Assembly: GCF_018860565.1 (NCBI RefSeq)
Contig: NZ_JAHKPS010000009.1
Coordinates: 288,618 to 352,617 of the forward strand
Origin: Winogradskyella psychrotolerans
GTDB taxonomy: Bacteria; Bacteroidota; Bacteroidia; Flavobacteriales; Flavobacteriaceae
Length of the DNA: 64,000 bases
Direction: 5' to 3'
Within the stretch, counting starts at the first letter, position 1, and every line of letters starts with the position of its first letter. The notes beneath the pieces were generated by a model. That model searched no databases, had not been told where the DNA came from, and was given only the letters and a program-made list of their open reading frames with translations. Positions 44,770 through 53,322 of the stretch are shown in pieces. A program made the translations under genes and the position numbers.

Positions 44770-47196
44770 ATGAAAATTTCTTACAACTGGCTTAAACAGT
44801 TTATAAAAACCGATTGGGACGCTGAAAAAACGGGCGAATTACTTACTGATCTAGGTTTAGAAATAGAAGGTATTGATACCTTCGAATCTGTAAAAGGCGG
44901 ATTAAAAGGTATTGTTGTTGGTGAGGTGTTAACCTGCGAACAACATCCAAATGCAGACCGACTAAAAGTAACAACTGTAAATATTGGTACAGATACTCCC
45001 TTACAAATTGTTTGTGGTGCACCAAATGTAGCAGCAGGACAAAAAGTCCCTGTAGCAACTATAGGTACTACATTATACACTGAAGAAGGAGAAGCTTGGA
45101 AAATTAAAAAAGGTAAAATTCGTGGTGAAGAAAGTCATGGAATGATTTGTGCTGAAGACGAATTAGGCCTTGGCAAATCTCACGACGGCATAATGGTTTT
45201 GGATGCCGATATAAAAGTTGGAACTCCTGCCGCTGAAATCTTTAAAGTAGAAAATGATCAAGTTTTTGAAATTGGCTTAACACCAAATAGAGCTGATGCT
45301 ATGAGTCATTATGGCGTAGCACGAGACCTAAAAGCTGGTTTGTTACAAAAAGAAATTTCTTTAGAGCTCATTACTCCTTCTGTAAGCTCATATCATGTTG
45401 ATGCTAGAGCACTTAAAATAGATGTAGACGTAAAAGATTACGTAAAAGCACCTCGTTATTGCGGTGTTACTATTTCTGGTTTAAAAGTTGAAACATCACC
45501 TGCTTGGTTGCAAAATCGTTTAAAATCTATTGGCTTATCTCCTATTAATAACATAGTAGATATTACAAATTACGTATTACACGAACTTGGTCAACCATTA
45601 CACGCATTTGATGCAGATAAAATTGCAGATAAAAAAATTGAAGTTAGAACCTGTAAAGCTGGTACAAAATTTACAACCTTAGATGGTGTTGAGCGCGAAT
45701 TACACGAAGACGATTTAATGATTTGCGATTCTAATAAACCAATGTGTATTGCTGGTGTTTTTGGAGGTATTGATTCTGGTGTTACAGAAAACACAACACG
45801 TATCTTTCTAGAAAGCGCTTATTTTAATCCTATTAGTGTTCGTAAAACGGCGAAGCGCCACGGTTTAAATACAGATTCGTCTTTTAGATTTGAACGCGGA
45901 ATAGATCCTAATCTTACTGAATATGCACTTAAACGTGCTGCTTTATTAATTCTAGAAATTGCTGGCGGAGAAATTACTAGCGATATTGTTGACGCCTACC
46001 CAAAGAAAATAAAAGATTTTGAAGTTCGGTTAAGTTTCGATAATGCTGAAAAATTAATTGGTGAAAGAATTCCTGAAGAAACTATAAAAAGTATTCTGTC
46101 TTCTCTAGATATTAAAATAAATAATGTTACAGAAGCAGGTGTAGGATTAACAGTTCCTGCCTTCAGAAATGATGTACAACGTGAAGCTGATATTATTGAA
46201 GAAATCTTAAGAGTTTACGGTTACAACAATATAGCAACAACGACTAAATTAAATGCTTCAATATCTAATTCGTCTAAATTTGAAGATTATAAACTTCAAA
46301 ATATTATAGGTAACCAATTGGCTTCTCAAGGGTTCTTTGAGATTATGGCTAATTCTTTAACATCACCTAAATATATAGAATTAAGCGAGGACTTAAATGA
46401 AGCGCATAATGTAAAAATGCTAAATCCTCTCAGTAACGATTTGGAAGTAATGCGCCAATCTTTATTGTTTTCTGGATTAGAAGCTTTAGCTCACAATATT
46501 AATAGAAAACGTGACGATTTAAAATTATTTGAATTCGGAAAAACATATCATCAATACTCAGAGGCCAGAGAAGAACACAAGCATTTATCAATTTTTGTGA
46601 CTGGAAATAAATCTGAAGAACGTTGGAATGCGCCTACAACACCAAGTGACTTCTTTTATTTAAAAGGTACAATAGAAGTCGTTTTACAACGCTTAGGTTT
46701 AACAAGGTTAAAATCAGCACCAGTTACATCTGATATTTTTAGTGAAGGGATGAGTCTTTCTATTGGTAAGAAAAAGTTGGTAGATTTTGGTTTGGTAAAA
46801 AAATCTGTTTTAAAACATTTTAGTATTTCTCAACAGGTATTACATGCCGACTTTAATTGGGATAACGTTTTAGAAATGGCACAGCATAATAAAATTAAGT
46901 TCAATGCTATTCCTAAGTATCCTGAAGTTAAACGTGATTTTGCTTTATTATTAGACAACAAAGTTACTTTTAAAGAAATTAACACTATAGCTAAACAAAC
47001 AGAAAAGCAATTACTTAAAAGTGTAAATCTATTTGATGTTTATGAAGGTAAGAACTTACCAGAAGGCAAAAAGAGTTACGCTATTAGCTTTATCTTACAA
47101 GACGAACACAAGACGCTTAATGATAAACAAATTGACAAAATAATGTCTAAGCTTCAAGCTAATTTTGAAAAACAGCTTGGTGCTGAGTTACGATAA
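44770..47196 (+). CDS. pheT: Phenylalanine-tRNA ligase beta subunit
   Basis: The large subunit of the alpha2-beta2 enzyme that charges tRNA-Phe. The 808 residues show the N-terminal B1/B8 tRNA-binding-like OB domain (about 40-150, VVGEVLTCEQHPNADRLKVTTV), B3/B4 editing domain (about 210-390, with the typical GLSPINNIVDITNYVLHELGQPLHAFDADK), B5 (about 410-480), the catalytic-like B6/B7 domain (KMLNPLSNDLEVMRQSLL) and the C-terminal ferredoxin-fold anticodon-binding domain (about 715-808, YPEVKRDFALLLDNKVTF). The alpha subunit gene (pheS) is not in the window, so the two are unlinked here. Confidence 0.97.
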   Translation: MKISYNWLKQFIKTDWDAEKTGELLTDLGLEIEGIDTFESVKGGLKGIVVGEVLTCEQHPNADRLKVTTVNIGTDTPLQIVCGAPNVAAGQKVPVATIGTTLYTEEGEAWKIKKGKIRGEESHGMICAEDELGLGKSHDGIMVLDADIKVGTPAAEIFKVENDQVFEIGLTPNRADAMSHYGVARDLKAGLLQKEISLELITPSVSSYHVDARALKIDVDVKDYVKAPRYCGVTISGLKVETSPAWLQNRLKSIGLSPINNIVDITNYVLHELGQPLHAFDADKIADKKIEVRTCKAGTKFTTLDGVERELHEDDLMICDSNKPMCIAGVFGGIDSGVTENTTRIFLESAYFNPISVRKTAKRHGLNTDSSFRFERGIDPNLTEYALKRAALLILEIAGGEITSDIVDAYPKKIKDFEVRLSFDNAEKLIGERIPEETIKSILSSLDIKINNVTEAGVGLTVPAFRNDVQREADIIEEILRVYGYNNIATTTKLNASISNSSKFEDYKLQNIIGNQLASQGFFEIMANSLTSPKYIELSEDLNEAHNVKMLNPLSNDLEVMRQSLLFSGLEALAHNINRKRDDLKLFEFGKTYHQYSEAREEHKHLSIFVTGNKSEERWNAPTTPSDFFYLKGTIEVVLQRLGLTRLKSAPVTSDIFSEGMSLSIGKKKLVDFGLVKKSVLKHFSISQQVLHADFNWDNVLEMAQHNKIKFNAIPKYPEVKRDFALLLDNKVTFKEINTIAKQTEKQLLKSVNLFDVYEGKNLPEGKKSYAISFILQDEHKTLNDKQIDKIMSKLQANFEKQLGAELR

Positions 47197-47216
47197 CACA
47201 CACAAGTAAGTCAATA

Positions 47217-47252
47217 AAAAAAGCCCTTAAAATTAAATTTTAGGGGCTTTTT
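47217..47252. terminator. Bidirectional terminator
   Basis: AAAGCCC and GGGCTTT, extended by an A/T-rich inner stem, sit between convergent pheT and the next leftward gene, with A- and T-runs on both sides. Confidence 0.8.
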
Positions 47253-47270
47253 AATATTCTACATATTTTA

Positions 47271-48002
47271 TTAAAGATCAATGACATCCTTTGTCTTTTT
47301 TTTCTTCGGCTTAAATCTAAGTCTAAGCTTTTTAAAACTGATTTCTATATAATAAAGTAAGGCATAAAAGAAAACAGCACCACCAGACATTTCTAAGAAC
47401 TCTTCAAAATTATACATTAATGCATAGGTTAAGGTATCCTCCCCATGTATTTCTGCATGCATGCCGCCAAGCATTTCCATACCAACTGCCCCACCAATGA
47501 ATAGGACAGCAGCCAAAATAAAAAGCTTCAAAATCTTTTTAGGTAAATGCATCATAAACTTAAAATAAGTTATACCAAGAATAATAACTAAAGCCAAATA
47601 CGGTATAAACCACGCAAAATAAAGTAAACCAGACGTATTAAATAAAGCTTCCATTGGTGCTCTAAGCTGCTCATGTATCTGTATCATTTCATCTAAAGAA
47701 ATAAATACAAAAATAGCCGACATGCCTACCCAATGCCAAAAATAGCTGCCTTTAGCTTTATTTCCCATAGCAATAAATGCTAATAAAATGGCATCACCTA
47801 ATAGTACTAAAGCAGAAAAATAAGTGGGCAAATTAGCTTCTAAATTTACATTTAAGAGTTTTACTAATAAACGTGTCGCCTTAGCATCCATTCCTGATGT
47901 ATTAAATAATAAATAAACAGAAAACAAACTTCCTATTACTAATATTGCAATCGCAATAAACAGGTTCCTAAGAATCTTAGCTTTTCTTACCTTTAATTTC
48001 AT
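47271..48002 (-). CDS. Multi-pass membrane protein of unknown function
   Basis: A 243-residue inner-membrane protein with about six hydrophobic helices (near 13-33, 58-78, 88-104, 124-145, 156-175, 206-222). The ends of helices carry conserved-looking polar clusters: SLDEMIQIHEQL at about 102-113 and a Met/His-rich loop VGMEMLGGMHAEIHGEDT at about 173-190, followed by NFEEFLEMSGG. These acidic/His/Met groups suggest a metal or cofactor site at the membrane surface, but I recognise no family. The basic N-terminus and the strongly basic C-terminus (KPKKKKTKD) place the ends inside. Confidence 0.75.
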   Translation of the reverse strand: MKLKVRKAKILRNLFIAIAILVIGSLFSVYLLFNTSGMDAKATRLLVKLLNVNLEANLPTYFSALVLLGDAILLAFIAMGNKAKGSYFWHWVGMSAIFVFISLDEMIQIHEQLRAPMEALFNTSGLLYFAWFIPYLALVIILGITYFKFMMHLPKKILKLFILAAVLFIGGAVGMEMLGGMHAEIHGEDTLTYALMYNFEEFLEMSGGAVFFYALLYYIEISFKKLRLRFKPKKKKTKDVIDL

Positions 48003-48270
48003 ATTAAAATGAGTTTTATCTAGACAAATAGGGAGTTTGCCTTAAGAATAATTAATTTTTAATCAATAAATTGAACTAACGAAGATATCTTTTTTGAATG
48101 ATAGCACTCTATATTTTATTCAAACAGTCTATAACTTCGTTAAAATGTGTTATTCCACATAAACTCAATATCAGCAAAACACTAATCAATAAATTTCAAA
48201 TATTTTACGTTCTTTAATATAATTACGCTTTAAAGTTGCTATTTTTAACATTCACTAAAAATTAAAGAAA

Positions 48271-48771
48271 ATGGCAAATATAACCTTAGGCGGAAACCCT
48301 ATAGAAACTTCAGGAAACCTACCTTCTGTTGGTAGCAAAGCTCCTGATTTTAAACTTACAGCAACAGATTTATCTACAAAGTCTTTAACGGATTATAATG
48401 GAAGTCGATTAATATTAAATATATTTCCTAGTGTAGATACAGGAACTTGTGCCCAATCTGTAAGAACATTTAATGAAAAGGCTAGTCAATTAGAAAACAC
48501 AAAAGTACTCTGCATATCTAAAGATTTACCATTTGCATTAGCTCGTTTTTGTGGAGCAGAAGGCTTAGACAATGTAGAAACGCTTTCCGATTTTAAAACA
48601 GGTGATTTTGGAAATGATTACGGAATAACGTTTAAAACAGGACCTTTAGAAACCTTATTATCGCGTTGTATTGTCGTCATTGAAAAAGACGGAACAATTT
48701 TACACTCAGAACAGGTCGCTGAAATTAAGGATGAACCTAATTATACAGCAGCTTTAGACGCTTTAAAATAG
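48271..48771 (+). CDS. tpx: Thiol peroxidase (atypical 2-Cys peroxiredoxin)
   Basis: Reduces hydrogen and organic peroxides using thioredoxin. The 166 residues have the Tpx features: LGGNPIETSGNLPSVGSKAPDF, peroxidatic Cys in SVDTGTCAQSVRTF, resolving Cys in ARFCGAEGLDNV, and LSRCIVVIEKDG. Both active cysteines are present at the normal spacing. The 268-base gap upstream presumably carries its regulation; I see no clear site. The dgkA gene follows after 105 bases. Confidence 0.95.
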   Translation: MANITLGGNPIETSGNLPSVGSKAPDFKLTATDLSTKSLTDYNGSRLILNIFPSVDTGTCAQSVRTFNEKASQLENTKVLCISKDLPFALARFCGAEGLDNVETLSDFKTGDFGNDYGITFKTGPLETLLSRCIVVIEKDGTILHSEQVAEIKDEPNYTAALDALK

Positions 48772-48876
48772 CACTTAAGCAGCCCTTAAATAGGCTTTAA
48801 TAATCTTATTATCACACTCGCAAATTTCCCTTAGTTGCAAAAAAAAGCACTAGGAACAAATTAGTATTACTAACTC

Positions 48877-49245
48877 ATGCAAAAAAAAGAACCTTTTATA
48901 ATAAATAGAATTAAAAGTGTTGGGTATGCCTTTAAAGGTATGTTGATATTAATTAAAACAGAAGCAAGTATCAAAGTACAATTTACTATTGCTATCCTGA
49001 TAACTATTGCTGGTTTTTATTTTGAAATATCAAAAACAGAATGGATTGCACAATTAGTTATGATTGCGATGGTAATGAGTGTTGAAGGGATGAATACAGC
49101 TATTGAATATATAGCAGATTTTATTCACCCAGAATACCATAAAAAAATAGGATTAATAAAAGATATTGCTGCGGGAGCTGTTTTTTTTGCAGGTATAATC
49201 TCTGTAATTATTGCTGGTATAATCTATATTCCTAAGTTTCTTTAA
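48877..49245 (+). CDS. Diacylglycerol kinase (DgkA family)
   Basis: A 122-residue inner-membrane kinase with three transmembrane helices (about 47-64, 68-85, 100-120). The family motif EGMNTAIEYIADF with its catalytic Glu and Asn is present in the standard place, as is the N-terminal amphipathic region. It phosphorylates diacylglycerol or undecaprenol in lipid recycling. Bacteroidota members often act on undecaprenol; substrate cannot be decided here. Confidence 0.92.
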   Translation: MQKKEPFIINRIKSVGYAFKGMLILIKTEASIKVQFTIAILITIAGFYFEISKTEWIAQLVMIAMVMSVEGMNTAIEYIADFIHPEYHKKIGLIKDIAAGAVFFAGIISVIIAGIIYIPKFL

Positions 49246-49357
49246 AATCAACTTTTCTTTTATATAACATCTTGAAATTAAATTGAACCTCTAATTACCA
49301 TTCAAATATTACTCTCGTTTCCATACCAAAAGCAATAAGATAAACGTTTCATATTTG

Positions 49358-49365
49358 TATTTTTG
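49358..49365 (+). promoter_or_regulatory. Candidate -7 box of the M15 peptidase gene
   Basis: TATTTTTG fits TAnnTTTG, 36 bases before ATG 49402. Transcription from here would start after the alternative upstream start at 49363, which supports the downstream ATG. Confidence 0.4.
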
Positions 49366-49401
49366 TCCAATTCAAATTCAACACCATATTTAAGACTTAA
49401 A

Positions 49402-50175
49402 ATGAAATCATTATTTGCAACATTTTCTATTGTATTAGTATTGGTAAGTTGCAATTTAAAGAGCAAAAAAGGTAATAGCGTTAAGACCGTTAATATCCAA
49501 ACAGACACTATTAAACCTATTGAAAAACCTGAGTCTAATCTCACTAAAGCGTTTGTATTAGGGAAATTTAATTATAAAACCGACAGTACATTTACAAAAG
49601 TGAGTTTAGAACATTCAGCAAAAACGTTATACCTTAATAAGGTGGTTTATGCTGATTATATAAAAATGTATAAGGCAGCAAAAAAAGAGGGTATTGATTT
49701 AACCATTTTATCTGGAACACGAAATTTTAATGAACAAAAAAACATTTGGGAACGCAAATGGAATAAGTATAAAACTCTAGATCCAATTACACGTGCTCAA
49801 AAAATTTTAGAACGTAGTGCTATGCCTTCTTCATCTCGTCATCATTGGGGAACGGATTTAGACCTAAATAGTTTAAGTAATTCGTATTTTAGCAGCGGAA
49901 AAGGAAAAGCCACTTATGATTGGCTACAAGCTAATGCTAATAATTATAGGTTCTATCAAGTTTATACCAACAAAGAAAATGGAAGAACAGGTTATAATCT
50001 TGAAAAATGGCATTGGTCCTATTTACCTTTGGCAAGTCGGTATTTAGATTTTTACAATACTAATGTTACTATTAGCGATATTAGTGGATTTGAAGGTTCT
50101 GAACTTGCTAGAGATTTAAACATTATAGAATACTATATTAATGGTATTTCTAAAAAAGTGAAAGAATATAAATAA
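49402..50175 (+). CDS. M15 (VanY-like) D,D-carboxypeptidase lipoprotein
   Basis: From ATG 49402 (MKSLFATFSIVLVLVSC) the 257-residue product is a lipoprotein with lipobox LVSC. The M15 catalytic pattern is complete: LTILSGTRNFNEQKNIW, SSRHHWGTDLDLNSL with the zinc-binding His and Asp, and EKWHWSYLP with the last His ligand. These enzymes trim the terminal D-Ala of peptidoglycan stem peptides in the periplasm. It lies just upstream of ftsK (33 bases), linking wall trimming with division genes, but may have its own promoter. Confidence 0.9.
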   Translation: MKSLFATFSIVLVLVSCNLKSKKGNSVKTVNIQTDTIKPIEKPESNLTKAFVLGKFNYKTDSTFTKVSLEHSAKTLYLNKVVYADYIKMYKAAKKEGIDLTILSGTRNFNEQKNIWERKWNKYKTLDPITRAQKILERSAMPSSSRHHWGTDLDLNSLSNSYFSSGKGKATYDWLQANANNYRFYQVYTNKENGRTGYNLEKWHWSYLPLASRYLDFYNTNVTISDISGFEGSELARDLNIIEYYINGISKKVKEYK

Positions 50176-50208
50176 ATAATAGATTTCCGAAGTATTAGGA
50201 AAGTTAAC

Positions 50209-52644
50209 ATGGCAAAAAAAACAATAAAAAAGAAAACCACCACCAAAGCAAAGCCTAAAGCAAAAGCAAAACTAAAAAGGCCTTCGTTTCAACTAACCAA
50301 TCAGCATAAACTGATATTGGGTAGCTTTCTTATTATAATGGGTATACTTCTTTTTGTCTCATTTTTATCTTTTGTTTTTACAGGCAAAGAAGACCAAAGC
50401 GTACTTCATAGTTTTCCTGAGCGTTCTACAGAATATAAAAACTGGGCAAGCCAACTTGGTGCTTGGGTTAGTGAATTCTTTATAACTCAAGGTTTTGGTT
50501 TACCTTCCTTTATTTTTGCTGGGTTATTATTTCTTTCTGGCGTTTATGTTACTTTAAACCTAAAAAAATCTAAACTTAGAAAACATTGGATTTGGGGAAC
50601 ACTCATTGTAATATGGTTATCTGTTCTATTTGGTTTTTTTACACATAAATACGACCTTCTTGGTGGTACAATTGGTTTTGAAATGAATCAATTCTTTCAA
50701 GATTATATTGGTAAAATTGGAACGGCACTTTTATTACTTCTTGGGCTTATTACATATTTAGCTATTAGATTTAAAATTACTGGAGACACTATTGTAAATA
50801 GTTTTAAACGCGCTCAAAGTTCAATTAAAGAAGATTTAAAATCCGAAAAAGAGACTAAAGAACCAGCAGTAATCTTTGACAATAATTTAACAGAAGAAGC
50901 AGAAGCCATTAAATCTGCCTTCGAAATTCCATTAGAAAATACAGAGCCTACCATTAATAAACATTCTAAACCAAAATCGAAAACAGAAGATATAGCTGAA
51001 AAGTTAACGATGGAAGTTACAGAAAAACCTAAAGAAGAAACCGTAGATGTTCCAGAATTAAAAGTAGAAATAGAAACTGTTGAAGAAGAAAAATCTGAAT
51101 CTGATAATTTAGCAGATAAATTGGTTGAAGATTTTGGGCAATTTGATCCTACACTAGAATTAGGTAAGTATCAATTTCCAACTTTAGACCTATTAAAAAA
51201 ATATGATAACGAAGGGATTTCAATAGACCAAGAAGAGCTTGAAGAAAATAAAAACAGAATTGTAGAAACATTACTAAACTACAAAATTGGTATTACAAGT
51301 ATTAAAGCTACCATTGGCCCAACAGTTACACTTTATGAAATTGTTCCTGATGCAGGAATTAGGATTTCAAAAATCAAAAATTTAGAAGACGACATTGCAC
51401 TTTCGCTTGCGGCATTAGGTATTAGAATTATTGCTCCAATTCCTGGAAAAGGAACTATTGGTATTGAGGTTCCAAATAAAAATTCGACTATTGTATCAAT
51501 GCGCTCTGTAATTGCATCGCAAAAATTCCAAAAATCCGAAATGCAACTACCAATCGCATTTGGAAAAACGATTAGCAACGAAACCTTTGTTGTAGATTTA
51601 GCCAAAATGCCACACATGCTTATGGCTGGTGCTACTGGTCAGGGTAAATCTGTAGGTCTAAATGCTGTTTTAACCTCACTACTCTATAAAAAACATCCCG
51701 CTGAAGTAAAATTTGTATTGGTCGATCCTAAAAAAGTAGAGCTCACACTTTTCAATAAAATTGAACGCCATTATTTAGCAAAACTACCCGATAGTGAAGA
51801 TGCTATTATTACAGATAATACTAAGGTTATTAACACCTTAAATTCGCTTTGTATAGAAATGGATAACCGTTATGAAATGCTTAAAAATGCATTTTGTAGA
51901 AACATTGCAGAATATAACGCGAAGTTTAAAGCTAGAAAATTAAATCCAAATGATGGTCACGCCTTTTTACCTTATATCGTTTTAGTGGTAGATGAGTTTG
52001 CCGATTTAATTATGACCGCAGGTAAGGAAGTAGAAACACCAATTGCGAGATTAGCACAATTGGCACGAGCAATTGGAATACATTTAATCATTGCAACACA
52101 ACGTCCTTCTGTTAACGTTATTACTGGTATTATTAAAGCCAATTTCCCAGCACGTATTGCGTTTAGAGTAACTAGTAAAATTGATTCTCGTACTATTTTA
52201 GATGGTTCCGGAGCAGATCAATTAATTGGTCGTGGAGATATGTTATATACACAAGGAAACGAATTAATAAGAATTCAATGTGCTTTTGTAGACACACCAG
52301 AAGTTGAAAAAATCACAGAATTTATAGGCTCACAAAAAGCTTATCCAGACGCACATTTATTACCAGAGTATGTTGGTGAAGAAGGTGGCACAAATCTTGA
52401 TATAGATATCTCTGATAGAGATAAATTGTTTAGAGAAGCAGCAGAACTTATTGTAACAGCACAACAAGGTTCGGCGTCTTTATTACAACGAAAACTAAAA
52501 CTAGGTTATAACAGAGCTGGTAGAATTATAGATCAATTAGAAGCTGCTGGTATTGTTGGCAATTTTGAAGGTAGTAAAGCTCGGCAAGTTTTAGTACCAG
52601 ACTTAGTGGCTTTAGATCAATTGCTAGAAAACGAAAAACAATAA
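50209..52644 (+). CDS. ftsK: DNA translocase FtsK
   Basis: Moves chromosome ends through the closing septum and assists dimer resolution. The 811 residues comprise a very basic N-terminus, a four-helix membrane domain (about 35-57, 95-115, 124-143, 165-185), an acidic linker (about 200-310), and the motor: Walker A GATGQGKSVG, Walker B PYIVLVVDEFADLIM, ATQRPSVNVITG and SKIDSRTILDGSGADQLIGRGDML. A C-terminal winged-helix gamma domain (about 740-811, QGSASLLQRKLKLGYNRAGRIIDQLEAAG) reads polar sequences. It is the first of four tightly packed genes with lolA, lptF/G and ribB. Confidence 0.97.
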   Translation: MAKKTIKKKTTTKAKPKAKAKLKRPSFQLTNQHKLILGSFLIIMGILLFVSFLSFVFTGKEDQSVLHSFPERSTEYKNWASQLGAWVSEFFITQGFGLPSFIFAGLLFLSGVYVTLNLKKSKLRKHWIWGTLIVIWLSVLFGFFTHKYDLLGGTIGFEMNQFFQDYIGKIGTALLLLLGLITYLAIRFKITGDTIVNSFKRAQSSIKEDLKSEKETKEPAVIFDNNLTEEAEAIKSAFEIPLENTEPTINKHSKPKSKTEDIAEKLTMEVTEKPKEETVDVPELKVEIETVEEEKSESDNLADKLVEDFGQFDPTLELGKYQFPTLDLLKKYDNEGISIDQEELEENKNRIVETLLNYKIGITSIKATIGPTVTLYEIVPDAGIRISKIKNLEDDIALSLAALGIRIIAPIPGKGTIGIEVPNKNSTIVSMRSVIASQKFQKSEMQLPIAFGKTISNETFVVDLAKMPHMLMAGATGQGKSVGLNAVLTSLLYKKHPAEVKFVLVDPKKVELTLFNKIERHYLAKLPDSEDAIITDNTKVINTLNSLCIEMDNRYEMLKNAFCRNIAEYNAKFKARKLNPNDGHAFLPYIVLVVDEFADLIMTAGKEVETPIARLAQLARAIGIHLIIATQRPSVNVITGIIKANFPARIAFRVTSKIDSRTILDGSGADQLIGRGDMLYTQGNELIRIQCAFVDTPEVEKITEFIGSQKAYPDAHLLPEYVGEEGGTNLDIDISDRDKLFREAAELIVTAQQGSASLLQRKLKLGYNRAGRIIDQLEAAGIVGNFEGSKARQVLVPDLVALDQLLENEKQ

Positions 52645-52674
52645 AAAAACTTAAATAGACTTAAAAAAGATAAA

Positions 52675-53316
52675 ATGAAAAACTTAATTCTAATAACATT
52701 TTTAACACTAGGATTTACTGTATTTGCACAAAATGATAACAAAGCCGAAGCTTTATTAAACGAAGTGAGCACTAAAATAAAAAGCTATAAAAACATCAGT
52801 TTAGATTTTAAATACGAATTAAATAATCTTAGCGAAAATGTAAAACAAGAAACCCGTGGCGATGTCGTTATTGAAGGTGAAAAATACAAACTTAATATTT
52901 TAGGTGTTACGCGTATTTTTGATGGAAAAACATTATATACAATAAGTCCTGAAGATGAAGAGGTAACAATTTCATCAGACAATACCGAAGATGAAAGCAC
53001 CATAACACCAAGCAAAATGTTATCCTTTTATGAAAATGGATATACTTATAAAATGGATATTATTCAAAATGTAAGAGGAAGAAAAATTCAATATATAAAG
53101 TTAAACCCTATGGATACTAATTCTGAAATAAAACACGTCTTATTAGGAATTGATGCCACAACAAAACACATATATAATCTGATTGAAGTTGGTAAAAATG
53201 GAACAAAAACAACATTAACTGTTAATTCTTTTAAAACCGACCAACCTATTTCAAAAACCTTATTTACATTTGACAAAAGTAAATACAGTGATTACTTTAT
53301 CAATAAAATAGACTAA
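52675..53316 (+). CDS. lolA: LolA-family outer-membrane lipoprotein carrier
   Basis: A 213-residue periplasmic protein with signal peptide ending at FAQND (about 18). The LolA-type fold is indicated by the repeated beta strands around a hydrophobic cavity: ISLDFKYELNN, QETRGDVVIEGEKYKLNI, RIFDGKTLYTISPEDEEVTI, and later KTTLTVNSFKTDQPISKTLFTFD. It shuttles lipoproteins, or other lipids, across the periplasm. The next gene is an Lpt-type permease, giving a lipid-export cluster behind ftsK. Seven bases separate the two. Confidence 0.9.
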   Translation: MKNLILITFLTLGFTVFAQNDNKAEALLNEVSTKIKSYKNISLDFKYELNNLSENVKQETRGDVVIEGEKYKLNILGVTRIFDGKTLYTISPEDEEVTISSDNTEDESTITPSKMLSFYENGYTYKMDIIQNVRGRKIQYIKLNPMDTNSEIKHVLLGIDATTKHIYNLIEVGKNGTKTTLTVNSFKTDQPISKTLFTFDKSKYSDYFINKID

Positions 53317-53322
53317 GGTTTA

